Below are positions 1 through 10,357 of a stretch of DNA of 64,000 nucleotides, one piece after another. The notes under the pieces were generated by a model, which ran no database searches, had not been told where the DNA came from, and saw nothing but the letters and a program-made list of their open reading frames with translations. Positions within the stretch are counted from its first letter, which is position 1. Each line of letters begins with the position of its first letter. This DNA comes from Gigaspora margarita (taxonomy: Eukaryota > Glomeromycota > Glomeromycetes > Diversisporales > Gigasporaceae): the NCBI GenBank assembly GCA_009809945.1, contig WTPW01000412.1, forward strand, positions 363,652-427,651, written 5' to 3'. The position numbers were made by a program, and so were the translations under genes.

Positions 1-81
1 AAAAGTGATTGATAGCCAGAATAGCAATAATATCCTATAAAAAGCAATTATAGCTAGTGGGCTCCTGCCTGCTAAAGCAAG

Positions 82-235
82 CTAGCTATAGTAATTGCTA
101 AAAGTTGCTATAGTATAATTAGCTAGTAGAGTTATTTTCCATCTGCTAAAGCAAGCTAGCTGTAAGTGCAAAATACAAGTAAAGAAATACTGAAATGCAA
201 ATGAAGAAATAATAGAATCACATATCTTTATTGTA
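82..235. repeat. Dispersed repeat rich in GCTAGCTATAGTAATTGCT, copy 1
   Basis: This stretch and the 620-705 plus 1817-1955 stretch are the same sequence with moderate divergence: both run through a TATAGTAATTGCTA core, an AAAGCAAGCTAGCT motif and a tail of GTGCAAAATRCAAG followed by AATAATAGAA. Copy 2 is split by the 706-1816 insertion, so copy 1 shows the uninterrupted arrangement. There is no coding potential. Confidence 0.75.
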
Positions 236-777
236 TCAGAGTAGGCTAAGTAGATCATATAAATTTTCTGTTCAAACATTTGTGTACCTGGCTTCATTGT
301 CTTTAATTTTTTATACTCACTATTTGATTTATTCTTTATTCTGTATATATTCTATTATCATTAACTATAACAATCTTTGGTCATACTTCTTTTTTTAGTA
401 CCATCTTCTAATTCTTATATGTTTTTGATTTACTCATGATAGTATCAAGAAACAAAGTTATATATCTGCTCTTCTTTTTAATTATATAAAATACTATTAC
501 TTTATATAAAAGCATTTACATTACATAATATACTTTTGCATTTATTTGAACTATGCTAGCAAATAATTTAAACCAGAGGTTATTTTTTATTAAAAGTTGC
601 CAAAAGTATGAGAGAAGTATTTGATAGCCAAAATAGCAATGATGTTTTATAAAAAGCAATTATAGCTGGTAGTTTCCTACTTGCTAAAGCAAGTTGGCTA
701 TAGTACTGTAAAAGATCATATACAAGACCCAGGTCTTTTACATTCCACCAAAAAAATTAATTAGTAAAAAAAAGTAA

Positions 778-1115
778 TTACTTACCATAAACTGCCATAT
801 AAAAGACCTGGGTCTGTTACATTTTCTAATTTTAAACCCGATAGTAGACCCGTGAGTCTATTGTACAGATTGGGGTCTAGTACCAGGCAATATAAATATA
901 GCATATTGGTACAAGTAATACAAATTATATTTTATTTTCAAGCTATTCGAATATTTATCCTATAGTATACCCGGGTCTTTTATCATTTTAGATTCTATAG
1001 TATACCCAGGTCTTTTATCTTTACGAAAATCTCAACCCATATTGTAGACCCGGAGGTGTTACATGGTGGGTCTACTATCATGGAGGATCTTTTATATGGC
1101 AGTTTACGGTAGTAA
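778..1115. mobile_element. Small inverted-repeat element nested in 706-1816
   Basis: The terminal inverted repeats read TAAACTGCCATATAAAAGA at the left and its complement at the right (TCTTTTATATGGCAGTTTA). The interior holds repeated GACCCRGGTCT / AGACCCGGG blocks in both orientations. It is non-coding. The outer few bases of each border are approximate. Confidence 0.6.
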
Positions 1116-1145
1116 AAAATGAGGGTGGGTGTGATATATGGGGTA

Positions 1146-1784
1146 TTTTTTTTTATTTTAACCACCCAGCACACTATCGGCCGGGCAGGCGCAGTTGGCG
1201 CAACTTTTATTAAGGTCTTTTATTTGGTCATGGGGGCCTGACAACCTGGGTCCCCTACATTTTGTAATAGTCTACATATATGCATCTATTCTAATTTCTA
1301 CCATGGCTAACTGGTACTAGGCCGTTACTTATTTTAGATTTCAACCGTGGCTAACCGGTATTAAACCAATCTATTTTTAATTTCAACTGACCTCAAATGG
1401 CTGACCCATTTACAACCAGAGGATTTTATCGGAACTGTTCAGGAATTCATAAAGAGCACCAACACTAGTAGCGGACAAGTTCGACCAGACTTCAACTCTC
1501 GTTCCAAATGTTCTTGAAGCCTTTCACCCCTGAGGCCGAATGGAAGAAAACCCCGTTAGAGCAGATTACACGACATCTACCCCAAATGTCTGGAGAGCCT
1601 TTATCCAGCCAAACCCGAAATGTGGCTGATCCGTCTAAACATGGTCCTAGCATCCTAATTCAAATTGTCCATCACATGATCGTGTGTAGTTATTTTACCG
1701 TTCGTGGGATTTGAACTGGCGACCTTATGTAAAGAAACGGCAATGTCCTGGGAGTGCAACCACTACGCTATCGACCTGCAGGAC
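1146..1784 (-). mobile_element. tRNA-headed SINE, family 1, copy 1
   Basis: Read on the minus strand, the element starts at 1784 with a tRNA-like head: an A-box-like segment (GATAGCGTAGTGGTTGCAC) and, about 50 bases on, a B-box-like segment (CCAGTTCAAATCCCACG), which together form an internal RNA polymerase III promoter. The body matches the copy at 63138-63903. The 3' end is an A-rich tail, seen as T9 at 1146 on the plus strand. Flanks ATATGGGGTA (1136-1145) and ATATGGAGAA (1785-1794) are a probable imperfect target duplication. The head is not a functional tRNA gene because it does not fold into a complete cloverleaf with an anticodon arm. Confidence 0.75.
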
Positions 1785-1955
1785 ATATGGAGAATTTTGT
1801 ATATGATCTTTTATAGTAATTGCTAGAAGTTGCTATAGTATTATTGTAGCTAGTGGGGTTATTTCTGCTTGCCAAAACAAGCTAGCTATAAATGCAAAAT
1901 GCAAGTAAAAAATGCTAAAATGCAAGTAAAAAAATAATAGAACCACAGAACCCTA

Positions 1956-3161
1956 AACATCTAGTATGGAGGTTATACTTGAAATTTTTTAGCAAAAACA
2001 TCTAAAATTTGAGAAACAAAAAACAGTTTTTGGCAATTATCTTGGCATCTAGTAGTCCAATTTGAATGAAAATTTTTTAAAATGAAGCTCTCAGTGAGGC
2101 TCATCTAACAAAAAAAAGTTTTCAATTCTAATCACTGGATTAGAAGTTATTAAAGTAAATATATTTTGTCAATTTTAGCAAATTAGATCAAAATTGGCCA
2201 AAATCCAGTTATAACCTATATAAAAGATGTCCAGGGTCCTAAAACCATATTACATTTATTATTTGGTCACAATTTTTTTTTTGACCTGATGCTAAAGCTT
2301 GTTTCTGCTTATTATTATTATTATTGCATATAACAAAAAGACCAAATGTCTTTCAAAAATATTGGTTTGTTTAGTGAAATCTGATTATTGTATACCTATT
2401 ATTGTATTTTGGATTTTAACTGAATATAAATAATATGAACTATTGTGATTAAGTTTTTTTTTTTATCTATTTAAGAATTAATTGATATTAACTTCTAGAA
2501 TACATAATATTTTGACATATTAGGTGCATATTTTAGGCATTTTGTATGACTTGTTCTTTACCAAATTTGTAGCAACTAATGTTGTTTAGCTAACTTATAT
2601 ACTATTCCAAAGTTTATAATTTTCTCTTTTGTTTGTACCAATTAATTGAATATAAGCTTTTATATATATATAATATAAAGACTAAGCATATTCTAAAGGA
2701 GTTGGTCTATTTAATGAGATCTAATTGCTTTATGCATAATAATTAAGTGTGAATGTACAAGCCTATATAGAATATAGCAGCAGACAGCTATAAGAATACA
2801 TGCACAAAACATGTAATGAACTTAAATTTTATACCATATTACAAGTAATAATATGCATTTTTTTTGCTTTTCTGTTATTTATCTTATCTGATTCTGTATG
2901 TAGATATTTATTATTTTATGCATATTGCTATATCTATGCAGAGATTTGTGCAATTACAATATATAGTTAAAACTTATATTAAGTTTCTTGCAGTGTATTA
3001 AACTTTTGTACTTTGGAACATTAATTTTATATCTATAAGTGTACTCTTGTATAAACTTCTATACTTAGTGCATTTAGTAATTTGAACTAGTCAGACTATA
3101 ATTAGTTAATCGATCCAAACTAAATAAATTTCAGGTAACCCGTTGAGTAAATGCTTAATTA
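1956..3161. other. Gene-free AT-rich stretch
   Basis: No reading frame, RNA gene or confident element was found here. Around 2220-2245 it contains a fragment of the GATGTCCAGGGTCC / AAAAGA type seen in the 706-1816 element, and around 2660 a short (TA)n tract. Confidence 0.6.
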
Positions 3162-3518
3162 GTTAACCTGTACTACTACTGTATAGCGCGCCATAAAGTA
3201 CCCCCATTAAATAGTACCCCATAAATTAGTACCCAGGTACTGTATTAGTCTAACAGCCCTAAAGATCGATATATACCTGGGTACTATATTCTTCATGTAG
3301 CCTTAAAAATTTTTTATGCCGAGTACTTTTCCCAGAAAACTAATATGTATTTACCCCCTTCCAAACACAGTACCCCTACTAAACATAGTACCCTTCTATA
3401 TATAGTATCCACATCCATACACAGTACCCGGGGGTACTATTTGTAGTTAACACAAGTTTCCTGGTTAATACCCAGAGTACTTTATAGAGCACTATATGGT
3501 AGTTAAGAATTGGTTAAC
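3162..3518. mobile_element. Inverted-repeat element packed with AGTACCC motifs
   Basis: The ends are imperfect inverted repeats: GTTAACC, then a variable CTGTATAGCGCGCCATAAAGTAC at the left, against GTTAACC and CTATAAAGTACTC read from the right. Inside, AGTACCC or its complement GGGTACT occurs more than ten times in both orientations at irregular spacing. It is non-coding. It is probably a non-autonomous DNA transposon whose repeated heptamer could be a protein-binding site. Confidence 0.6.
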
Positions 3519-4512
3519 AAAATGTAATGACATTATAAACAAGCAAAGGTTCTGAAAGTTTTGAAAAAATTAATAAACATAGTAGATAAGCAAAGTTGAA
3601 ACAAAAACTTGAATAAAGGTTCATAAATTTCTAAAATAAAATATAAAACAATCTTAATTAGTTGCAATCAAGTTGATACCAAATATTTTGGTTTGGTTAA
3701 CTTATTAAAAAAAATTTCTTAGTTCAAATTTCTAGATGCATTAATTTTATATTCATAAGTATACTCTGTGTAAGTTACTGCTACTTTTGTTTTTTAAATA
3801 ATGAATTGGTTTTTTTGCAATGCTAATTTTTTTATTAATCTTGGTAGCTATAATATTACTATAATATCAGCACTAAGAATTACTATCACATTTTCTTTTT
3901 ACAGACCCTTGCTTAGTGATTACTATATTTGGTCTAATTACTATTAATTTTTGGAATAATATTGCTTCATGATACCAAACTGTATTTATTTTTAGTATCT
4001 GAATAGGCTACAGCTTATTTATTAAGTTTTGTTAAACTAAATTGGCTAGCTAGCTAATGAGTATTTGTTCTCTTTTGTTTGTTTTGTCTTTTTTTTTTTG
4101 AATTTGAATTGGGCACTTGTTTTGTTGTCTATTGTTCTAAACTATGAATTATTGCTATCTAAAAAGGTAATGTGTTTAGACTTGGACCTATATATTTTAA
4201 ATGTTCCAAATAAGTTGTTATATTGTATAAATATTTGTTTTAATAAGATGCCTAGGTGGTTTTTATTCTATGAACTCATATTAATAATATATACTCTTTA
4301 TTAAGAGTGGCCTTGTTATATATAAATGCAACAGAGTTAAACTAGGTCTTTTTTTAATCCAGATTATATGGGTAGCCTCATTACTTTTGGACAAAAAAAT
4401 TAATAGTTTAAAGTTACTATATAATAAAGTTTTGATTTTTATGAATTAAAATTTTAAAAAAATTCTATATAATATTAAACATATATATAATTTATTTATT
4501 AAAAAAAATTTT
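3519..4512. other. Gene-free AT-rich stretch
   Basis: No supported gene is present. A short open frame at 4065-4304 is T-rich low complexity with no recognisable domain and is not called. Confidence 0.6.
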
Positions 4513-4530
4513 ATTAACTATCAATTTAAT

Positions 4531-5620
4531 GATATTTATGAAAAACTCTTTCCAACGATCACTTGTACCAGATTTTCACACATACGAAATAACAAACTAC
4601 TGGAGTTAGATGAAGAAGCATTACAAAAAATGGTTTTTATAAAGATCAACTTTTTTCCCAGGGACTCCTTTATATATTCGGCATGTAAGCCAAAAGCAAC
4701 TGTGAGAGAACGAGTGAAAAAATTTGCAGGCGGCGCTTTAGTAAACGCAGAAATTTTGGTGAAGAATTTTTCTTCGTCGACGAAATTCTTTGTAGTGGCT
4801 TACCGGAGAACAGTACTTGTTTTTCAAAGACACTCCTTGGAAAATCTAGAGGACTTGAACCAAATAGTTACAAATACCTACCACCATATTTTCGCTTGGA
4901 GTTTTTTTTTTCTGGGATTTGGAACAAAAAGTGGGAAATCCAGCTTACCCCCTCCAAAAGATCGGCATTGTTGTTCCTATCCTAATCAGGAAGAAGGCAT
5001 GCATGTTGGTAAACAGGAACAGATGCGTATTGAGTTGGGGCGCAGAGGAGGAGGCCGATCTGTGGAATAAATTCTAGAATTTTCTTTTATTTCTTTTTCT
5101 TACATGTACATATAATACTAGGTGGGGCATTTCCCTGCGCAGTATTATATAATTTTTATCGTTGAGCATAAACGTAAATGTGCTATCATAGCCATTTACT
5201 TTTTGCCCTTTTCTTCTCTCTTTTCTTTTTCTGTTGTTTGTATTTTGGTCTCTCGTTTAGGTAGTATAGTTATCCCCCTTTTTTTTCTTTCCTTTTATTT
5301 TCTCTATTTGTTTTTTTTTTCTGGCAGAATCCTGCTACTCGAGAAGTTAGGAGAAGAGGGTTAAAAAAGTAGGTGGTTATGATAGGCAGCAAACTCCAAT
5401 CAATGATTCAGACAATTCTAATTCTAACGAGATAAAGGGTTTACGATGAGAAAAAGTTTGATATAGCAGGTCACTTTTAGGTGCCCTTAGTGGTAACCGG
5501 ATGGGTCGCACTTTTTATATCTAAACCAACTTATTTGTAGGTAGCTCATAATGTACTGGTGTTACATTTTTGTGAAATAAAGATGCGACATGACTGCCGA
5601 ATAAAAAAATAAAAAAAAAA
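4531..5620 (+). mobile_element. Poly(A) retroposon family A/B/C, copy A (youngest)
   Basis: The element lies between perfect 18-bp direct repeats ATTAACTATCAATTTAAT (4513-4530 and 5621-5638) and ends in an A-rich tail (5601-5620) preceded by AATAAA at 5575. This is the structure left by LINE-type retroposition of an RNA. Its sequence matches copies B (13881-15600) and C (28911-33873) from the CTCTTTCCAACGATCACTTG start to the 3' CAGGTCAC / GTGAAATAAA region. A 146-codon frame (4630-5070) is open only here; the matching parts of B and C carry stops and indels, so I do not call it a gene. A polypyrimidine tract ending TTTTCTGGCAG (about 5308-5328) looks like a retained 3' splice site. The source gene is not recognised. 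Confidence 0.75.
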
Positions 5621-5638
5621 ATTAACTATCAATTTAAT

Positions 5639-7135
5639 ATTTTTTAAAAATTTTTAAAATTGTTTAATTTTTAAAATAAAAAAAAAATTAAAAATTAAAA
5701 TTTCTAGTATTTTTAAAATTTACCCAATCAAAATCAAGTATATTGTTGTGATAATTTGCAAGTGCCTTGGTGTAACTATCAAGAACAAACCTGCAAAATT
5801 TCAAATAAGGTTATTATATAGAAAAAAAGTTATATTATAATTTATAATACTAATTAAACCTAATTTACTACTATTTTATATAGTAAAAATAATGCCCATT
5901 TTAGGTTAAAAAAGTTAAAAAATCAATATATTTTTAAATTTTAAGAATTTTATATGCACATATATATATAAAATAATTCTTTAAACTCTAATTTTAAACT
6001 GATATTAACTAAAAATTTATTGATTATAAATTTTATTAATTTGTTATATAAAAATATATTATGCTAAAAACTAGTATATTTATTTTATTTACTAGTTTTT
6101 AAACTATAAACTATATTAATAAAAAGGGTTTTATAATTTATTGCACCTGCAATACATTGTACCCCTTCTATTAATTGAAAATTTTGCCTATAAAACCACC
6201 TTTGGAATTTTAATAAAAAATGTTCTTTGTGAAAATTTAGTATCAACTATACCCCTGCTTTATCCCAGGCCTTAACTCTAACCCTAATATTAATTAAATT
6301 TTAGTTTTGTTTTGATAAAAATTTTTTAATTATTTGTTACACAAAACCAATGATCTATATAGTTATAATAGGGGTGCATTATATTGCACTATGCAATAAA
6401 TTATAAAATTCTAATAAAAAATATTTTAAAATTTATAAAAATTTATTATATATACAAAATATCACTAGAATTATTTTTTTATAAAAAAATATAATTTGTA
6501 TAATAAAAAAAAATACAACAATTTATAAATATATAAACTATCTATTATTTTTAATATATAAATTAATAATAAAAAATATTTAATGTTTATACAATAAATT
6601 TATATTTGTAGCTTGATATTATAATATATACTTTCCCAAAAGATATATTTAAAATAATAATAATTGAATAAAATATTATTTACAAATATTTTTAACTTGT
6701 ATATTAATATATGATATGTCAGAAGTGACGAGATAATCTATATATTATTATCTGTTCAAATTTGGCTAGCTAACCTAATGCTTTGCTTTGTATCTTATTG
6801 ATACTTGGTTATATTTATTTTTTTCTGTTTGCTTTTCTTCTTTTTCTTTTCTTCTTATCAAATTGTTCTTCATGTTTATTCTTTCTGGTCCTATTATTAG
6901 CAGATATTCAATTATGAAAGACAGGTTACCTATACAGTTTTTTTTTTTTTTTTGACTTTGTATTTATTCAAACAAATCTGAATTTGTGTACCTGAGCTAT
7001 TTGTTTTTTTAAAAATATAATGTTGTTATATTTGTGAAGTTGTCTTGAAGGCCTTTCTTTTTTTGTTTTTTTTCAAATAGCATATAGTATAGTGTGTACT
7101 TAAAATAATTATTTAAGATTGTCAAATAATTTATT
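5639..7135. other. Gene-free, extremely AT-rich stretch
   Basis: No gene is visible. Near 6270 a CTCTAACCCTAAT segment resembles a short telomere-type tract, and 6930-6953 holds a long T run. The rest is A/T-rich sequence with few internal landmarks. Confidence 0.6.
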
Positions 7136-7139
7136 TAAA

Positions 7140-7620
7140 TTAGCAAATAGTCTTTATACTATTTATTATATAATAAGTTTCTCTATAAACTCTCAATACT
7201 ATATATTATTTGGTTTAATTTTTAATAATATTTGTTTACTATAAAATAAATTGTACTATAATATTAATACAAATGCATTATTTGGTTTAATTTCTAATAA
7301 TTTATTTTAAATTTGCAAGTGATTCTTTATATTTGCCTATTATGAGATAAATTGCTTATAATTTCTTAATTTTCATACATTATTTGGTTTAATTTTTAAT
7401 AATTTACTTAAATCTGCAAGTAATTCTTTATATTTGCCTACTAAGCTATAGGTTTTTTGATTATTTCTTAATACAAATATATTATTTGGTTCAATTTCTA
7501 ATAACTTATTTAAATTTCTAGATGATTTTTATATCTGTCTATAATATTGAGTAAATAAATTTTTTATAATTTTTTAATATATTTGTATTATTTTGATTCA
7601 GTTTTTAGTAATTTATTTAG
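7140..7620 (-). pseudogene. Decayed tetratricopeptide (TPR) repeat array
   Basis: The plus strand shows about five loosely repeated blocks of roughly 100 bases, each with TTATTTGGTTTAATTTCTAATA. A 34-residue TPR unit is 102 bases. Translated on the minus strand they give recognisable pieces such as NKLLEIKPNNAFVL and GKYKELLADLSKLLKIKPNN, the typical helix A/helix B pattern of the TPR proteins that are expanded in Glomeromycotina. Frames shift between units and stops are frequent, so no protein can be made. What is seen is the periodicity and the peptide fragments; the link to a kinase- or SPRY-associated parent gene is inferred from the similar fragments at 45.6-46.65 kb. Confidence 0.7.
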
Positions 7621-7870
7621 TTGCTAATTTGGATAAGATTAGACAATTTCTATATTAGAATCTGGGTTAATATTAACTATATGCTAGAATCTAAGTGGAG
7701 TCCAATAAAAGTAATTTTTTTATTAACAACCAAAGTCAATAAATTAAAATTGTAAAGCTCACTAAAATGCATTTAATAGTATTCAAATTGGTCTAGTAAA
7801 TGCTAAGATATTACTAAAAAATGATTAGTTAACTATATAAAATTTTATATAAACAATCTTTTTTTTTCTT
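7621..7870 (+). repeat. Dispersed repeat with GGATAAGATTAG end, copy 1
   Basis: The block with AGCTCACTAAAATGCAT, TTCAAATTGGTCTAGT and a long TTTTTTATTAACAACC segment matches 59150-59420 in the same orientation and, for part of its length, 12990-13135 in the opposite orientation. The 59 kb copy is bordered by inverted GGATAAGAT / ATCTTATC ends, so this is probably a worn non-autonomous transposon. It is non-coding. Confidence 0.6.
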
Positions 7871-8315
7871 TAACAAACCTCACTTTTATTTGATTCATAT
7901 AGCTTTGGTATATCTAGAGATATATTATTATACTGTTACTTTAATATTCAAAGTCTGACATCAGTTGGTTACTTTTATAAGCCCTACTAGTAGTCTGTCA
8001 TACTAACTCACAAATGAGTTAAAGTTAAATAATGCTCTAGTCAGAGCTAGAGCTAAACCAATTAGGATTTTATATATCAGATCCAATTGGCACCACAAGT
8101 TTATATAGTTATCACATAAATTCAAATTTAGATTTCATATTACATTTTGTGACTTTGGTTATTTCTAATTAGATTCTGTTACTGTTTAATTATATTTATT
8201 TATAAATATCCTGGGTTCTTGCCTTTCTATAGTATTTGGTTCCCTAACTAGCTAGATTTCTATTTTACTTCTAGAAGGATTTAAACTGACAATCTTTTAA
8301 TTTGTATTCTTAAAG
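7871..8315. other. Gene-free AT-rich stretch
   Basis: I see no gene, RNA or convincing repeat boundary in this interval. Confidence 0.55.
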
Positions 8316-8323
8316 CATAACAG

Positions 8324-9618
8324 CAGTGTTGGTATTGGACATATGTCTATCAAATTTTAACGTAATTAGACTGGACTGGACATTGATATACATGAGGACG
8401 AAAGCATTTCGGGTTTGAAAACCTGAAATTAAAATTTGAAGACGAAATTGTTTTTGACCTATTTTACTTGAAAGATGAAATTATTTGATACTTTTTTTGA
8501 ATAGACGAAATTATAAGGAACATATCTATATAAATTTTATTTGCTCTTCCTTATAAAAAATTTTAATTTTCTCTAATGAAGACGAAATAGGCCTTTTTTA
8601 AAAATCAATTTCGGTGGCATTACTAGACATTGAACATATAGTCCATGTTCAATATGTCCAACAATTTACTAAAATTTTTAAAATTATTTATTATATAAGC
8701 TATAACAAAATTCTATTTAAATCTATGTAATAAAAGAATTTAAAATTACTTTTAAATTAGTATAAGATGCAATAGAATTCTTCATAAACCTGAGTATTAA
8801 AAGAACTCTATTTAATATATCACTTTAGGATTACCAATTATCAATACCGTATGTGTTCGAAAATAAGCTAATTTTTGAGTAAAATCAATTTTAGTCAATC
8901 ACAGATAGTTGCTACATAGTAAAGTTTAGATTTTACTATATAAATCGATAATTATTACTTAAGTAAACTTGTTTGGAAGATTAAAATACATATAAAACGA
9001 AATTTTTATTAAAATTGAAGAAGGTTTTGTTATTTAACTTTTGATTTTTACATTCATCAAATATATTTTTTTAAAAAAAATTAATTTTTTTGCTGACCGT
9101 AAAAATTAAAAGTCAATTAATAAATTATTTTTCAATTTTTATAAAAATTCCAACATATATATAATTTGGTCTCCTGAATATGTTTACTTAAGCAATATAA
9201 CTAATTTATATAGTAAACTTTGGACTTTACTATGTAGTGACTATTGTCAATCGTGGGGTAGCTTATTTTTGGATCAAAGATATTTTTGAATTTTTGGACC
9301 TAAAGAAGGAGGTAGCTTATTTTAGATAGTAGTCTGTTTTTTGAACACATATAGTATTACAATTATAGTTTCTTATAGTAATTATAGTTAATTTTTAAAT
9401 TGTTATTATTTGAATTTTATCTATGTATCAAAGGTATAATATAATAATTCAAGCATAATAGTACAAAATTTTATAATTTGATTGGCCAATTGTCACATGA
9501 TTATGTACTAATTTAATGTTATACAATGTCCAATGTCCAACCCCTTCTGGTCCAAAAAATTGGACTAGACTGGACATAGGTGGTCCAATGTTCATACCCA
9601 ATATTCAGCCCAATACTA
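8324..9618. mobile_element. hAT-like non-autonomous element with TGGAC/GTCCA subterminal motifs
   Basis: The left end starts CAGTGTTGGTATTGGAC and the right end, read inward, starts TAGTATTGGGCTGAATATTG. Both fit the hAT pattern YARNG. Flanks CATAACAG (8316-8323) and TATAACAG (9619-9626) match at seven of eight bases, the hAT target length. TTGGAC or GTCCAA motifs cluster at both ends (8334-8380, 9530-9600), as hAT transposase sites do. Several GACGAAAT repeats lie at 8397-8590. A palindromic element (8850-9357) sits inside. There is no transposase frame. Confidence 0.6.
8850..9357. mobile_element. Long palindromic MITE, family P, copy 1
   Basis: This is a large imperfect inverted repeat centred near 9090. 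The left arm contains CATAGTAAAG, ACTTAAGTAAAC and TTTTTACATTCATC; the right arm carries their complements. The ends carry GTATGTGTTCGAAAA and TTTTTTGAACACATAT. The same element occurs at 32930-33480. The transcript of either strand would fold into a hairpin of about 250 bp. It is non-coding and is nested inside the 8324-9618 element. Confidence 0.7.
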
Positions 9619-9626
9619 TATAACAG

Positions 9627-10357
9627 TTATGCTATTGATCCAAAAGAATTATATAAGCAACCTATTTTTTATTTAAAAATTTATATAGTTAAACAATTGT
9701 TTTTTAGTAATTGTCTGGAGCGTAGCGGAGGACTTACATTTTGTGCATGTGCGTGATCTACATCACATGATCTGGTGCATATACTAGATCTGATTATGTT
9801 CATCTGTCTGTCCGATAATTGCCAAATATGATTGGTCATTGAGGTACATCTAAAAAAAAAAGATTAACACTTACATATTATAATTTTGTAAACTTTATAT
9901 ATTTATTTAATAATATTAATTTAAAATTTTAGCTCCGGACATTAACAGTTCCTGTTTTTCTAGTATCTTAGTATTTGCTAGAACAATTTAGATAATCTAA
10001 CTATTATTAGATCCATTTTAGTAAGTTTTACAACTTTTTTTTTTTTAGATAAAACTTGTCAAATACAATCTTTTTGTCTTTATTATACTGTAAAAAACAA
10101 GTACATTCAAGTTTACAAAGAATAAACAATACTGATATCATCTGATCTAAATGACAGACTAAATATGAATTGCTGTACAGAAATTCTAAGAATTTTAACA
10201 ATTCTATCAGCTTTGCACTATCATACAAAACCATTTTCTAGAGAAAATATCCTTGGAGATAGGAGAAAAAAACTAAACTAAAAGAAACAAACCAAAAAAA
10301 AAGGGAGTAAAAAAAAAAACAGAGCAATAAAAAAAATAACAAAACAAAATTAAACAA
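9627..10357. other. Gene-free AT-rich stretch
   Basis: No supported gene is present. Two short open frames at 10028-10234 and 10238-10660 have no recognisable domain; the second runs into the repeat element that follows. Confidence 0.55.

Larger units (their letters stand above)
706..1816. mobile_element. TA-flanked terminal-inverted-repeat element, itself a host for later insertions
   Basis: The ends are inverted copies of CTRTAAAAGATCATATACAA (left from 706, right ending 1816), each bordered by TA. Copy 1 of the surrounding repeat reads straight through the join (GCTATAGTAATTGCT), so the empty site is known and the target duplication is TA, as for Tc1/mariner or Stowaway-like elements. Inside are several ACCCGGGTCTTTTA-like motifs in both orientations, a palindromic element (778-1115) and a SINE (1146-1784). 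No transposase is present. Confidence 0.7.

Noticed and set aside
1700-1790. Possible tRNA gene on the minus strand (also 32545-32634 and 63815-63903)
   Set aside because: Only A- and B-box-like motifs are present. No acceptor-stem pairing or clear anticodon arm could be drawn, and each is the head of a poly(A)-tailed, TSD-flanked SINE.
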